Source of the DNA: Avena insularis
Lineage: Eukaryota > Streptophyta > Magnoliopsida > Poales > Poaceae
Length of the DNA stretch: 64,000 nucleotides
Assembly (NCBI GenBank): GCA_023614405.1
Contig: CM042684.1
Span: 468,233,650-468,297,649, forward strand
Direction: 5' to 3'
Position numbers and translations under genes: made by a program. The notes under the pieces are model-generated. The model worked only from the letters and a program-made list of their open reading frames with translations, made no database searches and was not told the origin of the DNA. Positions within the stretch are counted from its first letter, which is position 1; each line of letters starts with the position of its first letter. Below, piece after piece: positions 46,563-59,194 of this stretch.

Positions 46563-46865
46563 TACCGATCTTATGTAGAAACACACTACCCTTTGTTAAA
46601 CTCAAACTCGAGGTGCTTCTTTACCAGCTATGCATTGAAAGCCTAGGATAGGCCCATAGGTCGTAATGACTGATACTCGAAGATGAGGATACCTGGAAAC
46701 GGGATGCCGGTACATTAACCAAACATTAGTGTCTCCAAAAACATGGATATATTTTATATGGTGAGATAATTACTTATCTCCAAATAAAGATAATTGTACT
46801 TGCAGTTTTAGTTTTCCATCTCTATCAAGTCAGGTGGATTTTTCATGCTAGCGTCTAGTTAAGTA

Positions 46866-46987
46866 CTTCCTCCGTCCCAAAATAAGTGACTTGAGTTTGT
46901 CTAAATTCGCATGTACCTATATACTAACGTGTATAGATACATCTAAATCTAGACAAACGCACGTCACTTATTTTAGAACGGAGGGAG
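46866..46987. mobile_element. Stowaway MITE, 122 bp
   Basis: CTTCCTCCGTCCCAAAATAA and its inverted partner TTATTTTAGAACGGAGGGAG are flanked by TA on both sides (46864-46865 and 46988-46989). The TGACTTGAGTTTGTCTA and inverted TAGACAAACGCACGTCA arms pair. This is a complete element. Confidence 0.9.
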
Positions 46988-46989
46988 TA

Positions 46990-48065
46990 GTTTTTTTTTT
47001 GAAGAATTACGGTAGCAAACTCAGGGAAGCAACCCCTATTTGGCCGTCCACACGGCCTCAAGAGAGGCCTAGAAGCGGGGATTAAAAAAAGGCAGGTACA
47101 AATATGCGTTCAAGACCTTTGCTTCTACTGCCCAGGAAGACCTAAAATTCGAGAAAGGGCCTGAACAATTACAAAAACACCCTAGCATAGAAAGAAGAAA
47201 AGCAATCTTGTGTCTGAGCGCCTCCGCTATCGATCGCCGGCGACCTCGAGGTGTGGAATACACCGAGATCCAAGAGGAAGATGTTCGATGCCTCTCCTTC
47301 GGCGAAGAACCACTGTCGTCGGTCATCTCGGAGTCTCCAGGGACAAACCACTTGGCTACGACGAGATGGTGAGCTACGGTGCAAGGCTCGAAGATCCTCT
47401 GCAGTGGAGGAAGAAGAAGGGCTACCTTGTCGACCGAATATCACGGAGGCAACCATGCCCTCCGTGAATTTTGCTCGAGGATGCATCGTAGCTTCCAGAA
47501 GGTGTATCTGCATATCAACAAACCCCCAACGACATCTCCAACCCACAACAGATGTCGCTCCAACGACCACCAATCCCCCGCCACCGAGGCCAGCCAATTG
47601 GGGTGTCGAGCCGAGAGACCACAAAGAAGGAGACGTCGGCGCTTATTTTGAAGGAGGCTCGCCATTAGGGGAAATCTTCCGCCCTCCATCATGAACATCC
47701 AACAATTCCCTCTGGCGGCAACTGGTCAACGTCGTGCCACTGCGTCGAACCAGAGCACTTATGCTCCTCTCTACAACCAGCAGCTCCTCCCAACACCATC
47801 CCCTCGCCTCCACGGCCGGCCGGATCCAGAGTAATGAGGAGCAGGCAGCATATCAAAGAGCAGCACACCAAAGCCCTTATTGTGTAGATCCCGGTCGTGG
47901 ACGAGCTTGCCGTTTGTTCCAACCACCGGAGCACCACGTCGCCGCTAACCACCCTTCGGATGCGCTAGTCCTAGGCCAAAAGCATCGGCGCCCAACTCCA
48001 AATTACCGGCATACCACCGAGAACCCTACATCTACGCCTATCAACTACAACGGAACCACCCCTGC
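46990..48065 (-). other. Unassigned; possible retroposed sequence with poly(A) on minus
   Basis: A T run just after the Stowaway (about 46990-47000) would be the poly(A) tail of a minus-strand retro-insertion. GC-rich sequence to the right has long overlapping open frames on both strands but no domain I recognise. It ends at the CACTA insertion and may continue at 51064. Confidence 0.3.
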
Positions 48066-48440
48066 CACTACTCCAGTCGGGAACATTCCTGACGGCCAGG
48101 AACCGTCGGGAATAACTGCAGAACCGTCAGCAATACGTATCGCTGACGGATATCGTCAGGAATAACCCGTCAGGAGCAATATGTCAGGAATGCCGCTGAT
48201 TCCTGATGGTGGCCGACAGGAAAAGGATTTCCTGACGGTATTTGCTGACGGACCACGGGAGCCACGGAAATGGAGAAAGCTGACGGTTCGCCTGTCAGGA
48301 ATACACGTCAGGAACTTTGCCGTCAGGAACACTTGAAGGAGCCTGACGCTCAGGTCGCCCCATCAGGAATGTCGCACCGTCAGGGAAGTTTTTCCTGACG
48401 TGGGCACTCTGTCAGACAAGCTGGTTGGCCGTCAGCAATG
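48066..48440. repeat. CACTA subterminal repeats, left
   Basis: About 20 copies, in both orientations, of an 8-10 bp unit close to CGTCAGGAA or its complement TTCCTGACG, spaced 5-30 bp apart. A sparser set lies at 50700-51060. Confidence 0.85.
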
Positions 48441-48797
48441 CTACTGAAGCAACTCCCAAATACAGCCAAAATTTCATTTCAGATATAAAACTTGATGGCA
48501 ATATATATATATATATAGATGCTACCTTTACCATAAACTCACACGTCAGATTCACAAATCACATTCAAGATTTTTTGCAGTGAACAAAAGATCACAATAT
48601 CCACAACAATCCATAATCTATCATAAGATCCACTTGTTTTTGGCAACATGCAGATAAGACAAATCTAGAAACATTCAGGTTCACAAGTGTGCAAAAAGAA
48701 AGTTGAACTGCAACATGGTAGCTACATGCTTGAGCAATATTCATGTCTAGCAATCATCCTAGATAGGTGAATCCTCCGGTGTTCGAGTTGTATGATT

Positions 48798-49615
48798 CTA
48801 GCTTGATAGGGGAGTATCAGTTTCCTCTCCCGCACGGGACGATGTCGTCAATGGAGTGCCACCATTTTCTATAGACGGGGAAGATTGATCCACCTACAAA
48901 AAACACATGAAGATACATTTGTTATACTTGCTGCTACTAACCAGTACCATACAAACATGTGAAAAACTGGCAATAGTATGTACGTATGAGCTGATGGTAG
49001 TATTACTGTCCCAGCCAGTACTATGTATAAAGGCTAGTGATTATTGGTCTGCCAATTTAGAGTCCCATTTTTATGTACAACAGATACATGTACTTATGAT
49101 TGTAATTTGAACAAATATCGCTAGAATTTGTATGACAATACATGCACTATGTTGTCAAATCTGATCAGGTGAGAACAAGAAGATAAATGTACTCACAATC
49201 CATCTGATCAGACCAATAGTACTTACATGATCACTATCTTCCACTGAGTCATCTTCAAGGTCTTCGGGCACGGAAAGTCCAGCATTGATATATAGAAACT
49301 GTTATGTTCATACTGGTTCAGTTTTGAGCAATTAAGAAATCCTAGTATATGCAAATCGTAAAACTTACTTTCACATGTTTAGAACTATTCTTATTCTTTC
49401 TTTCCAAGTACTGATTCATCCTCAGTTGGTTCAGTTGGTTTACCACGTGTCCAACCACTATACATCCTACCACGGCCATTCTGTGTTAGAAATTTAAGAA
49501 AGATTTCAATCAATGATTTCAAATCACAGTGTATCAACAACATTGGAAGAAACACACATAAAAATAAAATAATGCCATATCACATTCATACCGAAGCTTC
49601 ACCGTCACCAGCCAT
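48798..49615 (-). pseudogene. Small spliced gene of the CACTA element (TNPA-like position)
   Basis: Read on minus: exon 1 49615-49592 (MAGDGEAS), exon 2 49480-49369 (NGRGRMYSGWTRGKPTEPTE ...), exon 3 49298-49227 (... LSVPEDLEDDSVEDSDH), exon 4 48893-48798 (VDQSSPSIENGGTP ..., TAG stop). Three introns show GT and AG ends. Exons 1-2 and 3-4 join in frame. Exon 2 needs one base to reach its donor in frame, since otherwise TAA at 49391 stops it. The product would be only about 100 residues, acidic and Ser/Thr-rich, with no transposase domain. It probably descends from an accessory gene by internal deletion; homology to TNPA is inferred from position alone. Confidence 0.45.
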
Positions 49616-50699
49616 GTCACGTCAGCACACTTGGATCGATCTTGCCTACCAACAATAGACGTATTAGATTACTAATTGCTTTTATTCACAAACTAAATAT
49701 TTTGAGTACATGTACAGAGGAGAGTACTAGTAGACATTCCAACAAAATACATTAGTTAATCACTGGATTGGACATGATTGGCAGTGGGATTTTAAAAGTA
49801 GTATTCATTTGATCTTAGGGATAAAATAACCAATGGTTCTGATCCGTACCAGTCATTGAGCAGCAATGGGATCACTAAACAATGTCCTCAATGGCAGTAC
49901 TAAACAACGATCTGCAATGGTGTCATAAACAATGCAGTACCACTCTTTTCTAAAGATTGGGATTATAATGGCAACAATGGGATCATTAAACAATGAGATA
50001 ATATTAAAAAAAATGACCAGTTTACAGTCCACAATGATCAATGACTTGCAAGTTAACTAATCAGCACAGTACGTAATCAACACATCTAATTAACCATGAC
50101 TAGCAAGTGTAAATTGCCTGACACTTTAGGGGAATGCCTCAAAAGCTTAGGAAAATTATATTAACTCTGTCAATTAACAGTTGGATATATAAAACCGGAT
50201 GCTTTGGATCAGGTATGACTCTATATTTCAGGAACTATCTTGTTAACCAAGTACGATGTACCTGAAGCAAGAGGAAGATCACGGGCAAGCTGGGGGAAGA
50301 TGGCCGTACGTACGCGGAGCTTATCGATCAGTCGGCGGCTGAACACAAATCAGATAAAAAATCTAAGAAAGAGAGGAGAGATTGAGATGAGGTAAGAAGA
50401 GATCTGAGAGAACGACCAGTTCGTACCTGCAGGGGGCGATGGAGAGCAGCTCGTCGGGAGGATGCAGGAGGTCTTCAATAGAAATCAGGCAGGAGTGGCG
50501 TCCGTCCGGCCGGGTCGGTGGAGGAAGGAGGTCTGGAGGGGTAGCGGCTTCCCAGACGAGGCGGTCGGCGAGGTCCCAGCGGTGGCGCCGTTCAAAGCTG
50601 GGCGGTGGCTGCGCAGTTCGTAGATGGGGGCGCCGCACGGCGGCGCAAGTGGTGTTCGTGCGGGAGTACAGTTCGTGGAGGACGAGGATATAGCAATGT
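49616..50699. other. CACTA interior without assignable gene
   Basis: AT-rich to about 50330, with imperfect repeats of an ATGGGATCA-TAAACAATG unit (49860-50000). It is GC-rich from 50400 to 50680 with a minus open frame that likely represents 5' leader or promoter sequence of the element's gene. Confidence 0.4.
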
Positions 50700-51060
50700 C
50701 CCGATCTTTCCTGACGTTGGGCCCGGACCACGTCACGAGAACCCATTAATTGGCGCCAAGGCCCAATATTTTCATCCCTTCCGCGCGTACACGGGACGCG
50801 GAGCGATGGAAAAACAACCGCGACGGGCCAAAACTCTCGTGACGGCCCATCCTGACTGTTACGGCCAGGCGACACGAAAGAGAACGGCTGCTCCTGGCGG
50901 ATTTTTCTCTCCTGATGGTTATTTGATAAACCGTCACGATATTTTCAGCCTTTCGCGTCAAAACAGCTTCCACGTCAGGAAACCCAAACATTTCTGATGG
51001 ACAGCCCGGGGCAGTCAGGACTGTACGCAGCCGTCACGAATTTCAGCGTTTGGGGTAGTG
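50700..51060. repeat. CACTA subterminal repeats, right
   Basis: Several CGTCAGG/CCTGACG and CGTCACGA variants precede the TGGGGTAGTG terminus, mirroring the left end at lower density. Confidence 0.75.
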
Positions 51061-51063
51061 TGC

Positions 51064-52550
51064 GCCATCTCCGTAAGTCGCGACTCTTGGAAGTCGAGAT
51101 CCTCGCTCTACGGTTAGCCGTAAGGATTTCATTGCAAGTCAGAAACTGCCTAAACTTAGCCAGGTGTTCTTGATCCTTTTAGCGATTTGTCCGGACCCTA
51201 CTCGACTCACCTTTCTCTTCATGGCGACTCCTTCCATTGCTTCCGTCTCGCCTCACTCAGTGATGCGTCTAGCTTCGTTTGTGATGCTGACTGGCCAGGC
51301 AATCCTAATCGATAGGGAATATTCTTCCTGCTAGACCACTACAACAACTCCACGGCTCGGTGCATCCTGTGAGCCTTTGCATTTTCACCGTTATGACTGC
51401 ATTGGATCGCTGCAATCATTTTTATACGAGGGTGGCATAGGGTCTTTCGGGATAAGTGTCCTAACCGATGGCGGTGGAGGTGGTGGCTTAGGGCAAGTAC
51501 AATAGGGTACAGTCATTGATTATAAGAGATAAAATATTATAGTTTTGATGATATGATAAGAGGAGAGAGAATGTAAGCGGGCTATAAGTTAAGAGCCGGC
51601 TCTAGGACGTGCTCCTATGCAGTTTGTGAGTAGGTACCTCTAGATTAGGTTGTCCTCCTACTGCTGCGCCGATTGCCGAAGTTCTGACTCTGTTGCCACT
51701 CAGGACCTCCCATCTCCTAGTAACATATGTTGTCGCGGCCTCTGGCACTTCTCTGCTGTTGGGGCAAACAAATTTCTACTGCGCAAGCTGTCAGGGCGGG
51801 CTTTGCGGCTTTTACTTTGATACTCGGAGACACACGGCATCTCATGTTGTGGACTTGCGAGTAGATCCTTTTCACAAGCAACACGCTTCATGTCTTGCTC
51901 AATGGCGTCCTTCTACAAGGGGAGGGCGACACGATGAGCCTTTATTTCCATGACAAGCTGCGTTTTCTGCAGACACAAGTGTTTTTAGTTGATTTGGACG
52001 AGCGTTGCCACCAGCCATGAAGATACCTACTGCGACAGTCTCGCCGCTAGGGATTGGACCGATGTCGTCTTCAGATCCATACCTGAGCTCCGCGTCGAGC
52101 AAGGGCTAGATAGACTCCACGCCGTTGTCAAATGTCATTGAGGTAGCCGACATCGTCTTTGTGAGAGATTGTGCCACCGTTGTGAGCCGGTGCTTCCCTC
52201 AAGACTAACCTTAATGTAGCCGATAAGAGGTCAATGGAGCCAACTAGAAGGACAACACCGCTAGTCGCTGGCTCAGTCGTCGGGGTCCAGGTCTCGATTT
52301 TGTCAATCAATCAACCATTAAAGCATTAAATGTTAGGAGCTGGAAAAAAAATCCCGGGTCGCTACACGTGGAGACTCCGGAGGGTTCCAAAACCCTAGGC
52401 CCAGCTGCCGCCGCTGGCCAATTTCTCCGGCCGCTGCCTTCGCGGCGCCGGTGATGGCGGCCTCGCCCTGGCTGCCGAAGACAGGAAGCTTCGTCGGTGT
52501 GCCCAATCGGGCTCCTGCGCGAGAGGTCGGCTAATGGGCGGGCGGAGGCC
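51064..52550. other. Unassigned sequence
   Basis: No recognised domain. A GGGCAAGTACAATAGGGTAC motif near 51491 resembles the start of a MITE-like sequence seen in grasses, but no matching end or duplication was found. The part beside element D (52330-52550) is GC-rich and may belong with 61393-62408, from which D separated it. Confidence 0.35.
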
Positions 52551-52899
52551 TGATACATTGCAAATGTATCTATAATTTTTGATGTTCCATGCTTGGTTTT
52601 ATCCACTTTCTTGTATTCTGTTCCAACTTTGGAGTACTTTTTATATGATTTCTTGGACTAACCTATTAACAAGAGCCACAAAGGCCACTGCTTTTCTGCT
52701 GTTTTTGGTTTTAGGAAAGTCGAAATGAATATTCTCGAATTGACGGACAAAAGCCAAAGTGCATATTTTTTCTAAGGATCAAGTGCCGTATCACGAGACG
52801 GGAAGGGCCGAGCCACCACACCACCTGGCCGCTGCCAGCCTCGCCCACGCCAGTGGGGTGGTGTGGCCCGGCACCCTCGCCTCCTTCCGCCTATATATT

Positions 52900-54498
52900 T
52901 GATGGCTCAATACACGCGCCTAAAAGTGCTTGGTGCGTGGTGTTGATGTAGAGCCTGCTAGAACCCCAAGAGGAAGGTATGATGAGCACAGCATCAAGTT
53001 TCCTCGCTTATGAAACCAAGATTTAATCGAATCAAGAGGAGCAAGGAAACACCTCAAAGGTGTTACTAGCTGAGCTTTGGCAGTATGACTACCGGTGCTA
53101 GTAGCAACATGGAGACCTGCACAACACAACCACGTAACTTTGTCCCCAACTTGCGATGAGGTTGTCAATCTCACCGTGTTTATGGAAAACAAAGGATTAA
53201 ACGATCGAATGGAAAGAAGTAAAAGTTTGCGTAAAGTAAACACAAAGCAAAGAAAAGATTGTAGATTGTATGTAAAAGACAAGGACCGGGATCCATAGTT
53301 CACTAGAGGTGGATCTCCTTAGATAGATAACATGTCAGTGAACTAATTACAGCGGGCAATTGACAAACACCGAGAAAGCAATACATGCATATACTAATCA
53401 TCTTGACTCCTTTGAGACTTGATTGGGCATTACAACATAATACATGTAATCGCCATCCAACTGCATCTATGAGTAATAATCCACCTTCAGGTTATCATCC
53501 AACCCCTCCAAGATTAAGTTGCAAGCAATAGATTATTGCTTACGAATCGGTAAAGTAAACAATACAATTGTTCTATGAACAAAGGATCGTTGTTTTCTCC
53601 CTAGTAGCAATAGCACATCTAGTACCTTAGAGATTTCATCACTTCCCAGATTACGAGGCATGAACCCACTATCGAGCATAAATACTAACTCTTGGAGTTG
53701 CTAGCATCTACTTGGCCAAGATAGCTACTAACAACGGAAAGCATGCAAGATCTCAAATAACAAAGACATGATAGAATCAATAATCAATATGAAATAGCAT
53801 CTCAATATCCACCGGATCTCCGCAAACACAACATGTATGAATTACAAATAGATGATCTTGATCATGAACAGAGCTCACAAGATCTAAACATGAAAGCACA
53901 AAGGAGGAGAAACCATCCATCTAGCGACTACATGGATCCGTAGTCCAAGGATGAACTACTCACGCATCACACCAGAGCCTTGCATGGTGATGAAGAAGGC
54001 CTCCAGGGTGAATTCCCCTCCGCAGGTGCCGGGAAGAGCTTCAGATCCCTCCCGATCTAGGGATGGAGATGACGGCGGCTATAGACTCTTTCGTGGATTT
54101 TTGATCAGGTACTTAGGGTTTTCGTCCCGAGGGCAACTTATAGGCGGAAGGAGAGGCCGAGGGGGTGCTGGGGTCGGCCAGACCACCTCTCGGCGGCCAG
54201 CCTGACTGCTGCTGGTGGTGTGGCCGCCCCAGCCCTTCTCCGCCTCAGATTCTCGGGCAGCTTGTCCTTCCGAAAAATAGGCACTTTGGCTTTTGTCCCG
54301 TCCAATTCGAGAATATTCATTTTTCGACTTTTCTCGAACCAAAAACAACAGAAAACAGTACCGGCAATCGTGGCTCTTGTTAATAGGTTAGTCCAAGAAA
54401 TCATAATAAAAGTACTCTAAAGTTGGAACAAAACACAAGAAAGTGGATAAAACCAAGCATGGAACATCAAAAATTATAGATACATTTGCAATGTATCA
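52900..54498 (-). repeat. Element C 3' LTR (left on plus strand)
   Basis: About 1599 bp; plus-strand ends TGATGGCTCAATACAC and GCAATGTATCA. Aligns with both element B LTRs and, inverted, with element D. Confidence 0.88.
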
Positions 54499-57257
54499 AC
54501 ATCCCCAAGCTTAACTCCTGCTCGTCCTCGAGTAGGTAAGTGATAGAAAGAAATAATTTTTGAGGTGACATGCACCATCAAAGACTTGATCAAAGTATTT
54601 GCAAAACATTCAAGGCTGGGATCATAGTACTTCAATCATAACATGAAAGACAAAGTTCTAGCAATAAGCCAAGAAACTGTGATGCAACATGAAAAGGCAC
54701 AAACAAAATATTCATAAATAACAATGCTTTGCAAGACGTTTGTTTGTTTCACATAAAGAAAACATAGCATACTAGTATTCAGCTTGTCCCTCAATAGGGT
54801 GGCAAATATAAATGCATAGGGCACCTTCAAAGTTCATAAGAGTGACTAGATACAATAGTTTAGAACAAGCAATATCAAGTTATGTATCAATCAACTAGTC
54901 TTGGGACAATGCACATAGAACTAAGAATGTCCACTATGCTCTCAAAGTAGGTGCATAAAGATAGAAGGTGGAGACTCAATATAATGGTGGAAGAAAGGCC
55001 TTTTGTAAAAGGAAGTAGGGATTCAAGTCTCATAAAGAGCTTCCAAAAATTATGGTACTTATAGCTTTCAACTCTCATTGCCCCTATCATAAGCATCTTG
55101 AAGTGATTAAGGTTAAAGTGAACAAACTATGGTGTACATGCTTGACGAAGTATAAGTCAGAAATCTCATGTCCCTTGTATACGAGGGCCGCTCCTCATAC
55201 TACTCAAGTTTAGTCACCGGTAAGTTCTTGTCATCGTAAGTACATGTGTATCATTGAGAACCGCCAACAGGGTACCCTTGCCCGATGATACGGAAGAATC
55301 CCCATATCAAAATGACAAGGCAAGCAGACAACGAGTATCTCAGCATTCTTCTTATTTACCATGGGAATATGGTGCTTTTTTCTCTCTCTCCTCTTTTCAT
55401 AGTATCTCTTTTTTTTCTTTTTCTTTTTTCTCAATAGGACTCTTTTTTATAAGAAGAATGCTTCATAGACAGCTCATTATGGTTACGCTGCAGGTTTCCA
55501 CCATGTCAGCATGGATTAGACCAGCGGCCCAAAGCTTTCTAACACATATACATAACTCCATGGATTTACAAGCTCCCCTTTCATTTCACACCGACGACAT
55601 CCATATACAAAAGAGCATGATATCAACTAGGTACAAGTACCAAGTGCAATGTTGAAAGCATTCCCCATGAAAGCATGGTTCTGCTAATTCCCAACAAATA
55701 AGTGTAAGCATATACAACATAGACGACACAATGGTTCAAGTTTATTAGAGGCAATAAAGTAAAGTGTGCCATCAAGTTCGTGAGAGCTTTAATCACTAGT
55801 TTTCTCATAACAAGTGGAAGGTAAACAAAAGCATGAATATACTTGGAATAGCATAAGCTAGTGGGTAAGTATGGTGGACTCTTTGGAATAACTGGGTTTA
55901 GGGAGTTGGATGCATGAGTGGAACTCATACTTGGTTGTGGAGGCTAGCAAAAGACTGGGAGCGACAAACTAAGAGAGCAATAATGACCATAATCATGCAG
56001 AGCGACAAAACATCATTGATCAAAGCATAAAGTGATACTACAAGTTGAAAACTAAAGGATCATAAAGGCTATGGTGACTTGTGATAGTCATAACATGGTG
56101 TGAGCACGCGCCAAATCAACCCAAATAAAGCATCAAAGGAGAATACCACTATACTATGCTTTAATATGCTAAAACAACGCGTGATTCATCCAAGGCACAT
56201 TAAGAAATCTCAATTGTTTATAACAAGTCATGCTATAGCAAAGAATACTAAGCATAAAGCCAAAACAATATCAAGCACGGCATGTCAAAGCATAGCCACA
56301 GTCAAAAACGAGCTCTTTTTACCACATAAGCATGAACTTTCCTATTCTTTTCCAAACCAAACCAAACTATTTGTAAACCAAAGTGTGAAAGAGGGGGTCC
56401 AACCAACTTATTAATAAAATTAATCAAACTAAAAACCAAAACGAAAACAAAAAATAAGACGCTCCAAGAGAAACACAACTGTGCACGAAACAATAAAAAT
56501 GAAGCGTTTGGAAGAAATCTGGAATTTTTATTGATGAAGAAGGGGATGCCTTGGGCATCCCCAAGCTTTGACGCTTGTACTTCTTGGATATTTCTTGGGG
56601 TGACACGCGAGGCATCCCCAAGCTTGGGCTTTAGTCCATCCTTCATCTCATTACTCATTCCTTCCATACACCTGAAAATTTTCCTTCATACAAAACTTCA
56701 CACAATCTCATTAGCAACATTAGTGCACTTAAGATAAATAAGTATCAAAGTTCAGTTCTAATACCAAATAAACTTCCATTAGAATACTAGCTACTGTAGC
56801 ACTTCCCTCAAAAATCTCAATTCCCCAAAGGAACTCAAGAAGGAACTAACAAGAAGCACATGCAGAAAATGGCAGAAATCTGTCAAAACAGACCAGCAGG
56901 TAAAGACGAATTTTTTCGAAGACCTTATGTTGCTCAAATCAAAAAGTGTTGAACTAACGAAAGTTAGATAACAACCTGGGGAATAAGCACAAAAAATTAC
57001 AGCTCAATCCGACGTACATAGCTCTCTCAGGAATTTTTACGGTGAAGCACAAAAATCTGTTTCGAGACAGCAATTTTCCCAATCATTACTTCACTCTCAT
57101 TAGAGGTTACTCTTGGCACAAAAAGCAAATAAAAAGGATAAAGAGAGATTATTACAGAGGTAATAACTTACAAGACTCATCTAAAACTCTTGGGTTATCT
57201 CCCAACAAGTACTTTTCTTTAACGTCTTTAAGTTAGGCATAAGAACCAAAGAAAGAA
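54499..57257 (-). other. Element C internal region, non-coding 3' part
   Basis: AT-rich sequence aligning with 12401-15180 of element B. It differs by local indels, for example a T/C-rich stretch at 55376-55447 absent from B. No lasting open frame. Confidence 0.7.
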
Positions 57258-59194
57258 TCAAGTGTTCTCAAATGAAGAAGCATTAAGACCAAATTTTGTT
57301 TTCATAGGAGAAGCAAAAGAAATCTTTTCTCTCTTTTTTGGGAAGTGTTCTATACCTTTCTTGAGTGGGAGTTGATATTTAATGGTGCCTTCTTTCATAT
57401 CAATGATGGCACCAACAGTTCTAAGAAAGGTCTTCCCAAAGTAATAGGACAAGAAGCATTGTATTCAACATCCAAAACATAGAAATCAACAGGGACATAG
57501 AAATCATTAACCATAATAAGAACATCATTAAGACTCCCCATGAGTTTCTTTTTAGCATTAGCATCAAGTGGGACATTCAAATAACAATCTTCAAGAGGAG
57601 GCAAATCAAGCATATCATAGATCCTTCTAGGCATAATAGAAACACTACTATCAAGATCACACAAAGCTTTGAAATCAAAGTCATTCACTTTATTAATGAT
57701 GGATTCCCAACCATCTTCTTGCTTTATAGGAATAGAAGCTTTATGTTTCATCTTTTCTTCTTTAATCTTTATGAGAGCATCGGTAATGTGTTTTGTAAAG
57801 GCCATGTTCATAGCACTAGCATTAGGACTTTTAGCAAGCTTTTGTAGGAACTTAATAACTTCATATATGTTGCAACCATCAAGATCAAAATCAACTTTAT
57901 CATCTAAAGTAGTAGAACTATTACTAGCCTCAACACTAGTGGTGGTAATAGTAGAAACACTAATGTTTCTAGCAATTTCATCTTCTCTTTCCCACTTAGC
58001 ATGTAATTCAGCTAATAGTCTAACATTTTCATCAATTCTTACTTGTATGGCATTAGTAGCTGCAAAGGGATTCTCATTAGTTTCAGGTTTAGCAGCCATT
58101 TTATTCAAAGAAGATTGAGCTTCAGCCAAAGATGCTATATTTCTTTCAGCATTAGAGAGTTTTTCCTCAATAGTTTTATTGAAAGCAGTTTGTTTACTAA
58201 TAAACTCTTTAAGCATAACTTCAAGTTCAGAGGGAGCACTCTTATTATTGTTGTAAGGATTTCCATAAGCATTACCATTGTTGGGAGGATATGGCTTATA
58301 ATTGTTGTTACCAAAATTGTTCCTATAAGCATTATTACCATAATCATTGTTGCCAAAATTGTTATTTCTTATGAAGTTCACATCAACTTGCTCTTCTTGA
58401 GCAACCAAAGAGGCTAAAGGAACATTATTTGGATCAATATGGGCTTTCCCATTAACAAGCATGGACATAATAATATCAATCTTATCACTCAAGGAGGAGG
58501 TTTCTTCAACAGAATTTACCTTCTTACCTTGTGGAGCTCTCTCAGTATGCCATTCAGAATAATTAACCATCATATTTTCCAATAGTTTCGTTGCAACACC
58601 CAAAGTGATGGTCATAAAGGTACCTCCAGCAGCTGAATCCAATAGGTTCCTTGAAGAATAGTTCAATCCTGCATAAAAAGTTTGGATGATCATCCAAGCA
58701 GTCAGTCCATGAGTGGGACAATTCTTTACCAAAGATTTCCTTCTTTCCCAAGCTTGAGCAACATGATCATTATCAAGTTGTTTAAACTTCATTATTTCAC
58801 TTCTCATGGATATAATATTAGCAGGAGGGTAGTATTTTCCAATAAAAGCATCTTTGCACTTAGTCCAAGAATCAATACTATTCCTAGTTAAGTAATTCAA
58901 CCATTCTTTAGCTTTTCCTCTCAAAGAGAAAGGAAACAATTTCAGCTTAATAATATCACCATCTATATCCCTATGCTTTTGCATCTCACAAAGTTCAACA
59001 AAGTTATTTAGATGGGAAGCAGCATCTTCATTACCAATACCATAAAATTATTCTCTCATAATAAGATTGAGCAAAGCAGGTTTTATCTCAAAGAAAGTAT
59101 TTTCAGCCACAGGTGGAGCAATAGGTGTGCTCATAAAATCATTGTTGTTGGTGCTAGTGAAGTCACACAACTTAGTGTTTTCAAGAGTAGTCAT
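57258..59194 (-). pseudogene. gag: Element C gag with protease-like C-terminus
   Basis: On minus, ATG 59194 opens MTTLENTKLCDF; an in-frame stop at about 59048 is followed by the open frame from 58984 to 57395. The retrotransposon gag domain (LKLFPFSLRGKAKEWLNYL, DAFIGKYYPP, DHVAQAWERRKSLVKNCPTH) is of the Athila type. It is followed by an Asn/Gly/Tyr-rich repeat zone (58290-58390), a coiled-coil-like stretch, and a retropepsin-like end. There the expected D-T/S-G is weak (CDLDSSVSIMPRRIYDML), followed by CPITLGRPF. A frameshift near 57440 moves the tail (VGAIIDMKEGTIKYQLPLKK) to another frame. The product would form particles, but reverse transcription would have to be supplied in trans. Confidence 0.85.

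Larger units (their letters stand above)
48066..51060 (-). mobile_element. Non-autonomous CACTA transposon, 3.0 kb
   Basis: The left end CACTACTCCA and right end TGGGGTAGTG are inverted repeats with the CACTA hallmark, flanked by a perfect 3-bp duplication, TGC (48063-48065 and 51061-51063). Both ends are dense in short CGTCAGG/CCTGACG units, the subterminal repeats that bind the TNPA-type protein in En/Spm elements. No TNPD/TNP2 transposase is present. A small spliced gene relic lies on minus, so the 5' end is taken as 51060. Confidence 0.92.

Noticed and set aside
50363..50875. 170-residue minus-strand frame in the CACTA element
   Set aside because: Overlaps the right subterminal repeats and has no domain; more likely leader or promoter sequence.
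51490..51640. MITE starting GGGCAAGTACAATAGGG
   Set aside because: A familiar left end but no inverted right end or target duplication could be found.
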